From Lentisphaerota bacterium (lineage in GTDB: Bacteria > Verrucomicrobiota > Lentisphaeria > Victivallales > Victivallaceae), in NCBI GenBank assembly GCA_015061605.1, contig SUWH01000007.1, positions 1 to 64,000 on the forward strand: a stretch of 64,000 nucleotides of DNA, given 5' to 3'. Below are positions 10,588 to 20,719 of this stretch, in pieces. A model generated the notes under the pieces. It saw only the letters and a list, made by a program, of their open reading frames with translations. It was not told the DNA's origin and searched no databases. Position 1 is the stretch's first letter. Every line of letters starts with the position of its first letter. A program made the translations under genes and the position numbers.

Positions 10588-11841
10588 TTACTTGAAGTAT
10601 TCAAGCAAAGCCTGTTCAGCTTCGGTACTCCAGAGCATATTGCTCTTTTCGACGATCTTCGCCAATTTGGCGAAAAGCGGATCGCTCTTGCCGAGTTCGG
10701 CAAAATCAGCGATCGCGGTCAACGGCATATTGATACCGGTGTAGATCAGCTTTTTGCCGCCCTTGATATTGGGCAGATTGAGCGTGGTCGGGATAACCGC
10801 ATCGATACCGCCGACATGGGTGACCATACCGGCAGGATTGATCTTGCCCGCCGCCATCAGTTCGAGGGCTTCGCGCATATCATCGGTGTTGCCGCCGGAG
10901 GTACCGACGATGTGAGTCGAAGCATAGTGGACGTTGTAGAAGTTGAATTCCGCGCGGAACTGGGGATCCAGGGGACCTGCGAAGAAGTTCAAACATCCGT
11001 CACGACCGAGAATACGGTCGCCCTGTTCCACCACCGGACGCACCGGGGCAAAGCACATCACATCATCATAACCGGTGTTGCCGGAGAGAGCCATGAGTTT
11101 TTCCACAGCATCCGGGCATCCGGTATTGAGGTAAACCAGTTCAACACCGTTGGCTTTGGCATCTTTCACAGTGTAGAGAGTCGCGGCGCGGCTCAAACGG
11201 GCATCATCAATATCGGTGACAACCAGCAGAGAGGGACGGCGCGGACCGTGGATGGCGTAATCGACAGCACCCAGTCCCATGGGCCCGACACCGGCGAGGA
11301 TAGCCATTTTACCGCCTTCGACGATACCCATTTTGTGTTCATAGCAGCCGTTGGTGGTGTGATACTGGGCATGGAAAGCGCCGATCACACAGGAAACGGG
11401 TTCGGCAAGTGAACCGTGGAAGAATGCTTCTCCTTTGTAGGCGAGCAAGCTGCCGGTTTCCATGACTTCGGAAGGAATGACGATGTAGGTTGCATCTCCG
11501 CCGATGTACTTGTAGGAATATCCGGGAGCCGCCAGCGAACCTTTGTAGTTGATCGCCGGCTGAATGGCAAAGCGGTCGCCCGCTTTGAACTCATTCTGCC
11601 ACTTGGCACCGACTTCGACGATTTCGCCGCAGAACTCATGTCCGACGATGATGGGGTTATCCGCAACATCGTTGGGGACGCGCTTGTGGGCTGCGCCCTG
11701 CTCTGCCGCTTTAAAAGTGGACATACAGATGCTGTCACTGACAATGCGGGCGAGGATCTCGTTTTCGGTGATCTCCGGCAGATCGAAAGTTTCGAGCCGG
11801 AGATCTTCTTTGCCGTAAAGTCTTACTGCAGTAGTTTTCAT
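10588..11841 (-). CDS. zinc-dependent medium-chain alcohol/polyol dehydrogenase (L-sorbose-1-phosphate reductase-like)
   Basis: VGHEFCGEIVEVGAKW, GDRFAIQP, LAEPVSCVIGAF, ILAGVGPMGLGAVDYAI; MDR-superfamily layout. Confidence 0.8.
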   Translation of the reverse strand: MKTTAVRLYGKEDLRLETFDLPEITENEILARIVSDSICMSTFKAAEQGAAHKRVPNDVADNPIIVGHEFCGEIVEVGAKWQNEFKAGDRFAIQPAINYKGSLAAPGYSYKYIGGDATYIVIPSEVMETGSLLAYKGEAFFHGSLAEPVSCVIGAFHAQYHTTNGCYEHKMGIVEGGKMAILAGVGPMGLGAVDYAIHGPRRPSLLVVTDIDDARLSRAATLYTVKDAKANGVELVYLNTGCPDAVEKLMALSGNTGYDDVMCFAPVRPVVEQGDRILGRDGCLNFFAGPLDPQFRAEFNFYNVHYASTHIVGTSGGNTDDMREALELMAAGKINPAGMVTHVGGIDAVIPTTLNLPNIKGGKKLIYTGINMPLTAIADFAELGKSDPLFAKLAKIVEKSNMLWSTEAEQALLEYFK

Positions 11842-11845
11842 TGAG

Positions 11846-14317
11846 TTAGATTCCCAATTTGGCGCGGCGGATTTTTTCGACGCGGGTGAAGTTCATCTCG
11901 GAGGTGTAGCCCGGAAGCGGCAGAACCGCTTCGTTGACAGCATCGAGGATCCAGGAGGCCTGCGGATAGTAGAACTGTTCGAGTTCCGGGCAGGGGGAGA
12001 TGCTGTTCGGGGCACCGACGACGACCGGAGGCGCATCCAGATAGTCGAACGCCAGACGGGTGACATTGGCAGCGACGTCATTGAGGAAGCTGCCGCGTTC
12101 GCAGGCGTCGGAAATCAGGATCAGACGGCCGGTCTTTTTGACCGATTCGATAAGCTTGTCGTAGTTGAAAGGAACCAGACTGCGGGCATCGATGATTTCG
12201 GCTTCGACACCATACTTTTCGCTCATTTCTTTGGCGGCTTTCATCGCCGGATACAAGGTGGCACCGATGGAAAGGATGGTGAGATCGGAACCGGCACGTT
12301 TGACATCGGGTTCGCCGATGGGGATCTCATAGTATTCAGTCGGGACGCCGCCTTCGTGGAACTGTTCGCTGGTGTCGTACAGTTTCTGGCTTTCAAAGAA
12401 GATGACCGGGTCGGTACCGCTCAACGCGGCATTCATCAAACCTTTGGCATCGTACGGAGTGGCGGGGAAGCAGACCTTCAAGCCGGGGATGTGGGCGCAC
12501 AAGCTGGTCCAGTCCTGAGCGTGCTGGGCACCGTATTTTGCACCGACGGAAACGCGGAGGACGACCGGCATTTTGAGCACGCCGGCGGACATCGCCTGCC
12601 ATTTGGCGAGCTGGTTGAACACTTCGTCACCGGCGCAGCCGAGGAAGTCGCAGTACATCAGTTCCGGAATGGCACGGCCGCCGCAGAGAGCGTAACCGCA
12701 AGCCGCCGCAACGATGGCGCTTTCGGAAATCGGAGCGTTGAAGAAGCGGTGGTAGGGGATAGCTTCGGTCAAACCGCGGTAGACACCGTAGGCACCGCCC
12801 CAGTCACGGTTGTCTTCACCGAAAGCGATCAAAGTCGGGTCGGTGTAGAACTTGTTGATGATCGCTTCAAAGAGCGCGTCGCGCATATTGTAGGCGACCA
12901 GCTTGGAAACTTCCTTACCGTTTTCATCAAAACCGAAACGTTTTTTGGTCATGATCTTTTTGAGGTTGGAGTTTTCTTCCAGCGGCATGGTGACATCGGG
13001 TTTGCGGTCATCGAACTTTTCGACGTGTTCGTTGGACAGCATATATTTGCGCATGGCATCGGGTTCGCGGGCGGGGTCGATGCGCGGAGATATCTGCTCG
13101 TCGATCGCCAGTTTCATGATGCGGGTGATGCGTTCCTTGATGTCGGCGTTGAATTCATCGAACGCAGCATCTTTTTCGATCTTGCCCTTGACCAGTTTGG
13201 CGCGGAAGGCGGCGATGGAATCCTGTTCTCTCCAGGCTTCGATCTCTTCCTGGGTACGGTAGCTGCTGCTGTCGGTGGCACTGTGACCGACGTAGCGGTA
13301 GGTGACAGTTTCGAGGAAGACCGGGCCCTGATTGTTGAGCAGGATCTCGCGTTTGCGTTTGAACGCATCGATGACAGCAAGCGGATCGTAACCGTCGATA
13401 CGTTCAGCGTGGAGAGCATCCGGACGGACACCGGAACCGATACGGGCGGCGATGTCGTAGGCCATGGTTTCGCCGCGGGTCTGACCGCCCATGCCGTAAC
13501 CGTTGTTGATGCAGTGGAAGAGAACCGGCAGACCGCCCTGGAACTCTTTGTCCCAGAGTTTGAAGTACTGGTCCATACTGGCGAAGTTCAACGCTTCCCA
13601 AACCGGGCCGCGCGCCATGGCACCGTCACCGCAGTTGCAGACGACCATACCGGGTTTGCGGTTGACCTTTTTGTAGAGGGCGGCACCGGCAGAGATACCG
13701 GCAGAACCGCCGACAATGGCGTTGTTGGGATAGATACCGAAGGGCAGGAAGAAGACGTGCATGGAGTTACCCAGACCGCGGGTGAAACCGTTGGCACGGC
13801 CGAAGAGTTCCGCCATGAAGCCGTAGAGCAGATAGTCCAGAGCGAGGTCGCGGACATTGCCGGATTTGTTGTATTTTTCAACGACACGGAGCAGATCGCC
13901 GCCGAAGAAGGTTTCCATGATCTCCATGAGTTCTTTTTCGGGGAGGTTGCGGATAGCGTTGAAACCTTTGGCAAGCACTTCACCGTGGCTGCGGTGGGAA
14001 CCGAAGATCATATCGTCTTTGGTGAGGTTGTAAGCCATACCGACCGCCTGGGCTTCTTCACCGGTGTAGAGGTGAGCCGGACCGGTGTAGAGGTAGTCGA
14101 TGCCGTTGTAGTGCTTCTGGGTACGGACCTGGAAGAGCATGGTTTCAAATTCGCGGATGAACTGCATATCTTTGTAGATACCCAGGAAATCTTCTTTGCT
14201 GTAAAGTTTCTTTTCTTCCGCGAAAGATTTTTTGTACTGGTTGAGCGGAATGGTTCCCAATTCAACTGAACCGGGTTTACGGATTTCCGCCGGGTCGATA
14301 AATTGACATTTCGGCAT
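11846..14317 (-). CDS. fused E1 alpha/beta thiamine-diphosphate 2-oxoacid dehydrogenase
   Basis: E1 alpha motifs (YTGPAHLYTGEEAQAVGMAYNL, GDGAMARGPVWEALNFA, YRYVGHSATDSSSYRT) followed in one ORF by E1 beta motifs (ALFEAIINKFYTDPTLIAFGEDNRDWGGAYGVYRGL, APISESAIVAAACGYALCGG, DARSLVPFNYDKLIESVKKTGRLILISDA). Confidence 0.9.
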   Translation of the reverse strand: MPKCQFIDPAEIRKPGSVELGTIPLNQYKKSFAEEKKLYSKEDFLGIYKDMQFIREFETMLFQVRTQKHYNGIDYLYTGPAHLYTGEEAQAVGMAYNLTKDDMIFGSHRSHGEVLAKGFNAIRNLPEKELMEIMETFFGGDLLRVVEKYNKSGNVRDLALDYLLYGFMAELFGRANGFTRGLGNSMHVFFLPFGIYPNNAIVGGSAGISAGAALYKKVNRKPGMVVCNCGDGAMARGPVWEALNFASMDQYFKLWDKEFQGGLPVLFHCINNGYGMGGQTRGETMAYDIAARIGSGVRPDALHAERIDGYDPLAVIDAFKRKREILLNNQGPVFLETVTYRYVGHSATDSSSYRTQEEIEAWREQDSIAAFRAKLVKGKIEKDAAFDEFNADIKERITRIMKLAIDEQISPRIDPAREPDAMRKYMLSNEHVEKFDDRKPDVTMPLEENSNLKKIMTKKRFGFDENGKEVSKLVAYNMRDALFEAIINKFYTDPTLIAFGEDNRDWGGAYGVYRGLTEAIPYHRFFNAPISESAIVAAACGYALCGGRAIPELMYCDFLGCAGDEVFNQLAKWQAMSAGVLKMPVVLRVSVGAKYGAQHAQDWTSLCAHIPGLKVCFPATPYDAKGLMNAALSGTDPVIFFESQKLYDTSEQFHEGGVPTEYYEIPIGEPDVKRAGSDLTILSIGATLYPAMKAAKEMSEKYGVEAEIIDARSLVPFNYDKLIESVKKTGRLILISDACERGSFLNDVAANVTRLAFDYLDAPPVVVGAPNSISPCPELEQFYYPQASWILDAVNEAVLPLPGYTSEMNFTRVEKIRRAKLGI

Positions 14318-14350
14318 TTTTCTTTTCCTTTATATTATTGTTAGGTTGAA

Positions 14351-15721
14351 TTACTTTACTTGTTCAAGGATGGCATCGCGGAAGACTTCACCGACGGTCG
14401 GGTGCGGGAAGACCACTTTGGCGATTTCAGCGCAGGTGAGTTTGCGGGTGATCGCCATAGCCAGACCGAAGATCATTTCACTGCCGGGGTTGCCGATGAT
14501 TCCGGCACCGATAACGATGTCGTCAGCATCGAGGATGAGTTTGACGAAACCGTTGCCGCCTTCGTTTTCGGCGATGTAGCGGCCGCTGAACATCAACGGC
14601 ATCTTGACCACGCGGAACTTCAAGCCCTTCTGGGCGGCAGTTTCTTCAGTTTCACCGACGCTGGAGATTTCCGGGTTGGTGTAGATGACAGCGGGGATGG
14701 CGCTGTAATCCATGCGGTCATTTTCACCGGCGATAACGTTGACGGCGACTTCGCCTTCGCGGTAAGCAGTGTGGGCGAGCATGGATTTGCCGTTGGCATC
14801 ACCGATGGCATAAACATCGGAAACGTTGGTTTTCATCTGTTCGTCAGTCTGGACGGCACCGCGTTCCATATAGAGGCCGATGTTTTCATAGCCCATGTTG
14901 GCGGTGTTGGCGCGGCGGCCGATGGCGACGAGGATCTTGTCAGCGGCGATGGTGGATTTGCCGTCGGCATTTTCGATTTCCAGAGAAGCACCTTTGACGG
15001 CGACAGCTTTGGTTTTGAGCATGAATTTCACACCGCGTTTTTCATAGATGCCGCGGAGCATTTCGGACATTTCCTTGTCGGTGGGGCCGCCGATGCGATC
15101 CATCATTTCGACCACGATGACTTCGGTACCGATGCTGTTGAAGTAGGAAGCCATTTCCAGACCGATGACACCGCCGCCGAGAACGATCAGCTTTTTGGGA
15201 GCTTCGGTCAGAGCGAGGATCTCACGGTTGGTGAGAGCGTCGCCGGAAGCGACCGCTTCTTTCAAACCGGGGATCGGCGGAACAGCCGCAACTGAACCGG
15301 AAGCGATGATAAGTTTTTTACCGACATATTTTTCGCCGTTGGCTTCGACAGTGATACCGTTGGCATCCTTGCCGACGACGGTAGCCTGCGCCTTGACGAC
15401 GTTGACTTTGGCACTCTTCATCTGCATACCGACACCGGAAACCAGCATTTTCACCACTTTGTCCTTGCGGGCGACCACTTTGGCGTGGTCGATCTTCGCA
15501 CCGGTGGTGGTGACACCGTAGTGGTCACCGCCGCCATTGGCGTAATCGAAGATCTTGGCGGAATAGAGCAGAGTTTTGGTCGGTACGCAGCCTTCATTGA
15601 GGCAGACACCGCCCAGTGAGCGTCCTTCAAAAAGACAGACGCTCATACCTTTGTGACCGGCGCGTTCAGCGGCGCGGTAACCGCCGGGGCCGCCGCCGAT
15701 GACGAGAACATCATAAATCAT
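14351..15721 (-). CDS. lpdA: dihydrolipoyl dehydrogenase (E3)
   Basis: VIGGGPGGYRAAERAG, GGVCLNEGCVPTKTLLYSAK, VLGGGVIGLEMASYF, AIGDANGKSMLAHTAYREGEVA, VVFPHPTVGEV. Confidence 0.95.
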   Translation of the reverse strand: MIYDVLVIGGGPGGYRAAERAGHKGMSVCLFEGRSLGGVCLNEGCVPTKTLLYSAKIFDYANGGGDHYGVTTTGAKIDHAKVVARKDKVVKMLVSGVGMQMKSAKVNVVKAQATVVGKDANGITVEANGEKYVGKKLIIASGSVAAVPPIPGLKEAVASGDALTNREILALTEAPKKLIVLGGGVIGLEMASYFNSIGTEVIVVEMMDRIGGPTDKEMSEMLRGIYEKRGVKFMLKTKAVAVKGASLEIENADGKSTIAADKILVAIGRRANTANMGYENIGLYMERGAVQTDEQMKTNVSDVYAIGDANGKSMLAHTAYREGEVAVNVIAGENDRMDYSAIPAVIYTNPEISSVGETEETAAQKGLKFRVVKMPLMFSGRYIAENEGGNGFVKLILDADDIVIGAGIIGNPGSEMIFGLAMAITRKLTCAEIAKVVFPHPTVGEVFRDAILEQVK

Positions 15722-15739
15722 AATCGTAATCTCCTGAAA

Positions 15740-17362
15740 TTACATTGCAAGGATCAAATTGAATTTTTCCAGCTTGTCCGCAACCGCCTTGAGGAACTTG
15801 GCGGCGGGGGCACCGTCAACCACGCGGTGGTCGAAGGTCAGAGAAAGTCCCATCGCCTGATAGTATTCGATGGAACCGTCGGCTTTCTGACGGGGACGCA
15901 AAGTGGTTCCGCAGACGCCGAGAATGGCGGTCTGGGGCGGGTTGATGATCGGCGTGAAGCTTTCGATACCGAGGTTGCCGAGGTTGGTGACGGTGAAGCT
16001 GCCGCCCTGCATCTTGTCTCCGCCGAGACTTCCGTCTTTAGCGGCGGCGGCGTAGGCCTTGACCGTTTCGGAAATAGCTTTAACGGAAAGGGTGTCGGCA
16101 TCGCGGATCACCGGAACGACCAGACCGCGCGGAGTGTCGATGGCGACACCGAGCTGGGCATGGGTGAAGCGGCGCATGGTATCGCCGATGAAGTTGGCGT
16201 TGATATCGGGGAATTCAACCAGAGTTTTGGCGACGGCGAAAAGGACGAGGTCGTTGATGGTGACTTTGTCCAGACCGAGATCTTCGGCACCTTTCATCTG
16301 CTTGCGCATGGCAAGGATGGCGGTGGCATCGAAGGTGCGGTTCAAGGTAAGCTGTGCCATATCGGAGAGAGACTTATGCATATTGTCGGCGATGACTTTA
16401 CGCATACGGGTGATCTTTTCTTCGGTGTAAGCTGCCGGAGCGGCGGCGGGAGCAGCGGGAGCGGCTTTGACTTCAGCAGCGGGAGCGGCGGCAACGGCGG
16501 CGACCGGGGCGGCGGCAACAGCACCGGTGGCTTTCAAAGTCTTGACATCGCGTTCAATGATGCGGTTTTCCGGACCGGTGGGAATGGCTTTGGAAATATC
16601 CAGACCGAGTTCAGCAGCCAATTTTTTAGCGCGGGGTGAAGCGAGAACTTCAGCACCGGAAACTGCCGGAGCGGCAGCGGCAACTGCGGCGACCGGGACG
16701 GCAGCAGCAACAGGAGCTTCAGCAGCCGGAGCAGCAGCGGCAGGGGCGGCACCGGGGACGGTAAAGATGGCACCGGGCTTACCGATGACGGCTACCGGAG
16801 CACCGACAGCGACCTCTTCGCCGGGGGCGACGAGGATCTTCAAAATAGTGCCTTCGTACTTGGAAAGCTCTTCAAAGCTGGATTTACCGGTTTCAAGTGA
16901 GAAGATCGGCTGTTCCATTTTAACCGCATCACCTTCTTTGACCAGCCAGGCGGAAAGCAGTGCGCTCTCTTCGGAGACACCCATCTGCGGCATCAGAATG
17001 AAGTTGACATCTTTATTGTCGCAAGCAGCGGCAGCCGGAGCAGCGGCAACGGGAGCTTCAGCGGCGGCAGGGGCAGCAGCCGGAGCTTCGGCGGTGGCGG
17101 CACCGGGAACATCAAATTTTTCACCGGCTTCACCGATAACGGCGACCGGGGCACCGACGGCGACTTCGTTACCGGCTTCAACGAGTATCTTCAGCACGGT
17201 ACCGGAGTACTTGGAAAGTTCCTGGAAGCTGGATTTACCGGTTTCCAGATCGAACAGCGGTTGTTCCTCTTTGATCACATCGCCTTCTTTGACCAGCCAG
17301 TTGGCAAGAAGTGCGCTCTCTTCGGAGACGCCCATCTGGGGCATCAGAATGAAGTTTGCCAT
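15740..17362 (-). CDS. dihydrolipoamide acyltransferase (E2) with two lipoyl domains
   Basis: Two lipoyl domains, each with an ETGKSSFxELSKY motif; Ala/Pro-rich linkers; peripheral-subunit-binding domain (ASPRAKKLAAELGLDISKAIPTGPENRIIERDV); catalytic LTFDHRVVDGAPAAKFL. Confidence 0.95.
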   Translation of the reverse strand: MANFILMPQMGVSEESALLANWLVKEGDVIKEEQPLFDLETGKSSFQELSKYSGTVLKILVEAGNEVAVGAPVAVIGEAGEKFDVPGAATAEAPAAAPAAAEAPVAAAPAAAACDNKDVNFILMPQMGVSEESALLSAWLVKEGDAVKMEQPIFSLETGKSSFEELSKYEGTILKILVAPGEEVAVGAPVAVIGKPGAIFTVPGAAPAAAAPAAEAPVAAAVPVAAVAAAAPAVSGAEVLASPRAKKLAAELGLDISKAIPTGPENRIIERDVKTLKATGAVAAAPVAAVAAAPAAEVKAAPAAPAAAPAAYTEEKITRMRKVIADNMHKSLSDMAQLTLNRTFDATAILAMRKQMKGAEDLGLDKVTINDLVLFAVAKTLVEFPDINANFIGDTMRRFTHAQLGVAIDTPRGLVVPVIRDADTLSVKAISETVKAYAAAAKDGSLGGDKMQGGSFTVTNLGNLGIESFTPIINPPQTAILGVCGTTLRPRQKADGSIEYYQAMGLSLTFDHRVVDGAPAAKFLKAVADKLEKFNLILAM

Positions 17363-17406
17363 TTTTTTACTCCTTAAGTTTAAAGATTTATGAAAAAATT
17401 TTCTGT

Positions 17407-18165
17407 TTATAATACCAATGCTATACGCTGTTCCAGTTCAGCGGATATTTCCGGTTCCAGTTTGCCGTCAGTGACCAATACATTGACATCCTCCGGCATC
17501 GCAAAAGTAAAGGGAAGCAAACCGCAGGATTTGGAACTGTCCAGCATCATCACCACCTTTTTTGCCCGCTTGATGACCGCCCGTTTGAAAATTGCTCCGG
17601 TCTGTGTGCCGACGGTAAAACCGTATTTCGGATCATACGCCGAAGCGGTCATAAAGGCGGTTTCGATATTGAGTTTTTCCAACTGCACCGGAACTTCCGG
17701 ATCGGAAACGGCGATCTCTTTGCGCGAAAGCGTGCCGCCGAGCATAAAGACCGACGGTTTCTCTTTGCGCATGATGATGTCAAGTGCAATATTGGGAGCG
17801 GAAGTTATCACCACCAGATTGCAATCCGGAACTTCCCGGGCAAATGCCATGGCAGTCGTGCCGCAGTCGATATAGATACCTTTACCGGGTTCGACCAGAG
17901 CAGCGGCTTTAGCGGCGATGGTCTGTTTTTCCTCATGGTTGCGCTGTTCGCGCTCGCTGTAAATATCTTCGAGCATACCGTAACGGTAGGGTATCCGGCG
18001 GGCTCCGCCGCGGGTGAGGATGATGAATCCGGCTTTTTCAAGGAAAGCAAGATCGCGGCGCAAAGTCATTTCAGACCAGCCGCTGAAGTTTTCAGCAAGC
18101 TCGCTGATAGAGACCTCTCCGTGCGCTTCAATAAATTTGCGGATCGCTTCGCGTCTTTCTGTCAT
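17407..18165 (-). CDS. DeoR/GlpR-family transcriptional regulator
   Basis: N-terminal HTH (VSISELAENFSGWSEMTLRRDLAFLEKAGFIILTRGGARR) and sugar-sensing domain (IYIDCGTTAMAFAREVPDCNLVVITSAPNIALDI). Confidence 0.9.
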   Translation of the reverse strand: MTERREAIRKFIEAHGEVSISELAENFSGWSEMTLRRDLAFLEKAGFIILTRGGARRIPYRYGMLEDIYSEREQRNHEEKQTIAAKAAALVEPGKGIYIDCGTTAMAFAREVPDCNLVVITSAPNIALDIIMRKEKPSVFMLGGTLSRKEIAVSDPEVPVQLEKLNIETAFMTASAYDPKYGFTVGTQTGAIFKRAVIKRAKKVVMMLDSSKSCGLLPFTFAMPEDVNVLVTDGKLEPEISAELEQRIALVL

Positions 18166-18270
18166 AACGAAAAATGCTTCCCTTTATACATTATAGAAAT
18201 GTGTTCCATATAATATAGAACAGGGGAAGCAATTTTTCAAACGCTTTTGTGATTTTTTTTCAAAAAAGTG

Positions 18271-19611
18271 TTAATTTGCAACACCGGACTTTTTCGCCGA
18301 CTCTCCGGCTTCCATCGAACCGGGGAACTGCCGTTTGATCACCGGGAAGATAACGCAGATCAGCGGAATGACCAGGAAGAACAGAATACCTCCGCCGTAG
18401 AACACCTTATTCGCACCGAAGTGATAGTAGATGATACCGCTGGTGAGCGATCCGAGCATCGTACCAAGCATACGGCAGGTCATGGCAAAACCGAAAACAC
18501 CGCCGCGCCGTTCCGGAGGAGTGATACGCGCCAAAAGCCGCTGCAGTACCGGTTCGATACCGCCGCCGGCGACGAATGCCAGAAAACGGGAGATCAGCAG
18601 CAGCCACACTCCGGGAATCACCACACCGAAAACCGTCAGATCACGGCAGGCGCCCTGCGCCAGCGTCAACGCGGCGGTAAGCGCAAGCAGCGGAATAAGC
18701 AATTGCATCGGACGGCATTTATCCGCCATTTTTCCAAGAGTGAACCCGGCGATGATACCGCCGATGGCGGCGGCGGCACTGATATACGCCGTCCAGCTCA
18801 ATTTAAATTCGACCATGGACTCGATCTTGAGCGGCAGATATTCGGTTTCCATATTTTTCCCCATGGCGGCAAGCATGATGAACATCAGGATGTAGACAGT
18901 GGAAATGGTATATCCGGTAAAGTTCCAGCGGCTCTTGTTTTTCAATTTTTCCGGATCGATCTTCTGCCGGACAAAGTTTTCTTTGACAAACAGATTGATG
19001 ACACCGCTGATGACGTAGGTCACACCCAGCGAAACAAATGCCACCTGATAGCCGAATTTTTCAACCACCAGAGAACCGACGATCAAGCCTGCCATCTGCC
19101 CCGACCAGACCGCCGTACTGAATACACCGAGAGCAAAGCCCTGGTGTTCATCCGGAGTGGTCGAAACGATCAATGCCTGCGCCGCATTTCCCGAACCGGA
19201 GAAAAGTGACGCCATGATGCGGGTCACAAGAAGCACACCGAAAGGCGTTGCCACCGCACCGATGCCGACCAATCCCAAAGCTTTATTGATGTAAAGGCTT
19301 ATCGGAATACAAAATCCCATCAGAGGAAAAATGAATGCGTTGGCAAAATAGGCGCGAAGCAGCATCAGTTTTCTGCCGAAACGGTCCGCAACCAGTCCCC
19401 ACACCGGCGAAATTATCGCCAGACACAAGGTCGAACAGATGTGGAAACTTGCCAGAGCTTTGGCGAGTTCCTCCTGACTGCTCAACCCCAATACATCCTT
19501 TATGTAGTAAGGAATGAACGGGATCGCCGCTGAATAACCCACAAAACCGAGCAGCTGCCCGATCCACAGTAAAATAAGGTTGCGTCTCCACGGAATTGCA
19601 TTGCTGCTCAT
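18271..19611 (-). CDS. MFS transporter
   Basis: About 12 TM segments; PVWGLVADRFGRKLMLLRAYFANAFIFPLMG MFS motif. ATG 19611 preferred, with a GGGGG SD; the longer ORF overlaps the upstream gene. Confidence 0.85.
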   Translation of the reverse strand: MSSNAIPWRRNLILLWIGQLLGFVGYSAAIPFIPYYIKDVLGLSSQEELAKALASFHICSTLCLAIISPVWGLVADRFGRKLMLLRAYFANAFIFPLMGFCIPISLYINKALGLVGIGAVATPFGVLLVTRIMASLFSGSGNAAQALIVSTTPDEHQGFALGVFSTAVWSGQMAGLIVGSLVVEKFGYQVAFVSLGVTYVISGVINLFVKENFVRQKIDPEKLKNKSRWNFTGYTISTVYILMFIMLAAMGKNMETEYLPLKIESMVEFKLSWTAYISAAAAIGGIIAGFTLGKMADKCRPMQLLIPLLALTAALTLAQGACRDLTVFGVVIPGVWLLLISRFLAFVAGGGIEPVLQRLLARITPPERRGGVFGFAMTCRMLGTMLGSLTSGIIYYHFGANKVFYGGGILFFLVIPLICVIFPVIKRQFPGSMEAGESAKKSGVAN

Positions 19612-19627
19612 AACTGCCCCCACTCTG

Positions 19628-20584
19628 TCAACATTTTTCATCGTCAGCCGACAAACCCATTTTTCCGGCAAGCGATGAATCAACGATAGATTGCACAAAA
19701 TAGTAAACCAGTGCCGGCACCAATGCCGCACCGGTGGTTGCCCCGATAATGGTCAGAATGGTTATCGTTATGGTGATGGTTTTGGAAACCCCGGTAAAGA
19801 GCAGAGCTTTGCGTTCCGCCTTTCCGATCTTCAACGCCGCTGAACCGAACCACACCACCAGCAGCAGCGCGATATGCAGCACCAACGCTCCGGCACCTTC
19901 CTGAAGCAGCGAAGACCACGGATGCTGTTTGAAGTGTTCGCAGGAGGCGGAAAAAAATCCCCAGACCAACAGGATAACTGCGGTCGAAGAAAGATAGGTG
20001 AAAAATGGCGGCAATTTGCGCTTTGCCAGTTTCCCTGCTCCGAAGCCGATCATGGACGGGATCAGCACCAGTGCCACCAACTGAATGAACATCTTTACCG
20101 GGTTGGTGTCGATATTTCCGTCCGAAGATATGCAGAATGCCAGCATCAGCGGGATCGTCACCACGCTCATCAGATTATAACCGACGGTCATCAGGATCGA
20201 CAACAGGGCGTTGCCGTTGGCGGTTTCAGTAAGCACGATCCCGCTGGAAAGCGTCGGAGGCATCGCCGCCGCCACAATAAGTCCGGTCGCCGGAAGTGCC
20301 GCCAGACGGAAAACCTTTGCCACGCCGACTCCCATCAACGGACTGATGATCAGAGCCATTACCGCTCCGCCGAGAAAAAGCATCAGAAATTTGCGGTCAA
20401 AACGGGTGGAACCCACATCCACGTTCCAGCCGCAGACCAGGAAGGTGATAACAATCATCAGATTGTTGGCGGTAAGATATTCACCGCAACGCAACGCTTT
20501 GAAAGCGATCCCCGGTTCGGGCCAGACAAACGACACCGCAATGGAAACAGCAATTCCTATCGGCAAAAAAAGTTTTCGGAACAT
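19628..20584 (-). CDS. bile acid:sodium symporter-like (SBF-like) transporter
   Basis: Polytopic protein with AAAMPPTLSSGIVLTETANGNALLSILMTVGYNLMSVVTIPLML, resembling the YfeH/SBF-like family. Confidence 0.75.
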   Translation of the reverse strand: MFRKLFLPIGIAVSIAVSFVWPEPGIAFKALRCGEYLTANNLMIVITFLVCGWNVDVGSTRFDRKFLMLFLGGAVMALIISPLMGVGVAKVFRLAALPATGLIVAAAMPPTLSSGIVLTETANGNALLSILMTVGYNLMSVVTIPLMLAFCISSDGNIDTNPVKMFIQLVALVLIPSMIGFGAGKLAKRKLPPFFTYLSSTAVILLVWGFFSASCEHFKQHPWSSLLQEGAGALVLHIALLLVVWFGSAALKIGKAERKALLFTGVSKTITITITILTIIGATTGAALVPALVYYFVQSIVDSSLAGKMGLSADDEKC

Positions 20585-20719
20585 AGTAAAAATATTCTCC
20601 CAGCAGAATTATTTTGCATATCCACATAATATACTTCTGAAATCCCTTTTTGTCAATGGCATTTGCAAAAGCGCCCCGCGAAGATTATATTATCTTTCCG
20701 TTATATGGAAGGCAGAATA

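Noticed and set aside
12356-14269. 637-aa plus-strand ORF opposite the E1 gene
   Set aside because: Shadow ORF antisense to a clearly conserved E1 gene; composition rich in V/G/D/F/H typical of antisense translation, with no domain signature.
14360-16639. Long plus-strand ORFs opposite lpdA and E2 (14360-15295, 15653-16639, 16467-17393)
   Set aside because: Antisense to strongly conserved E3/E2 genes; repetitive composition mirrors Ala/Pro-rich linkers and biased codon use.
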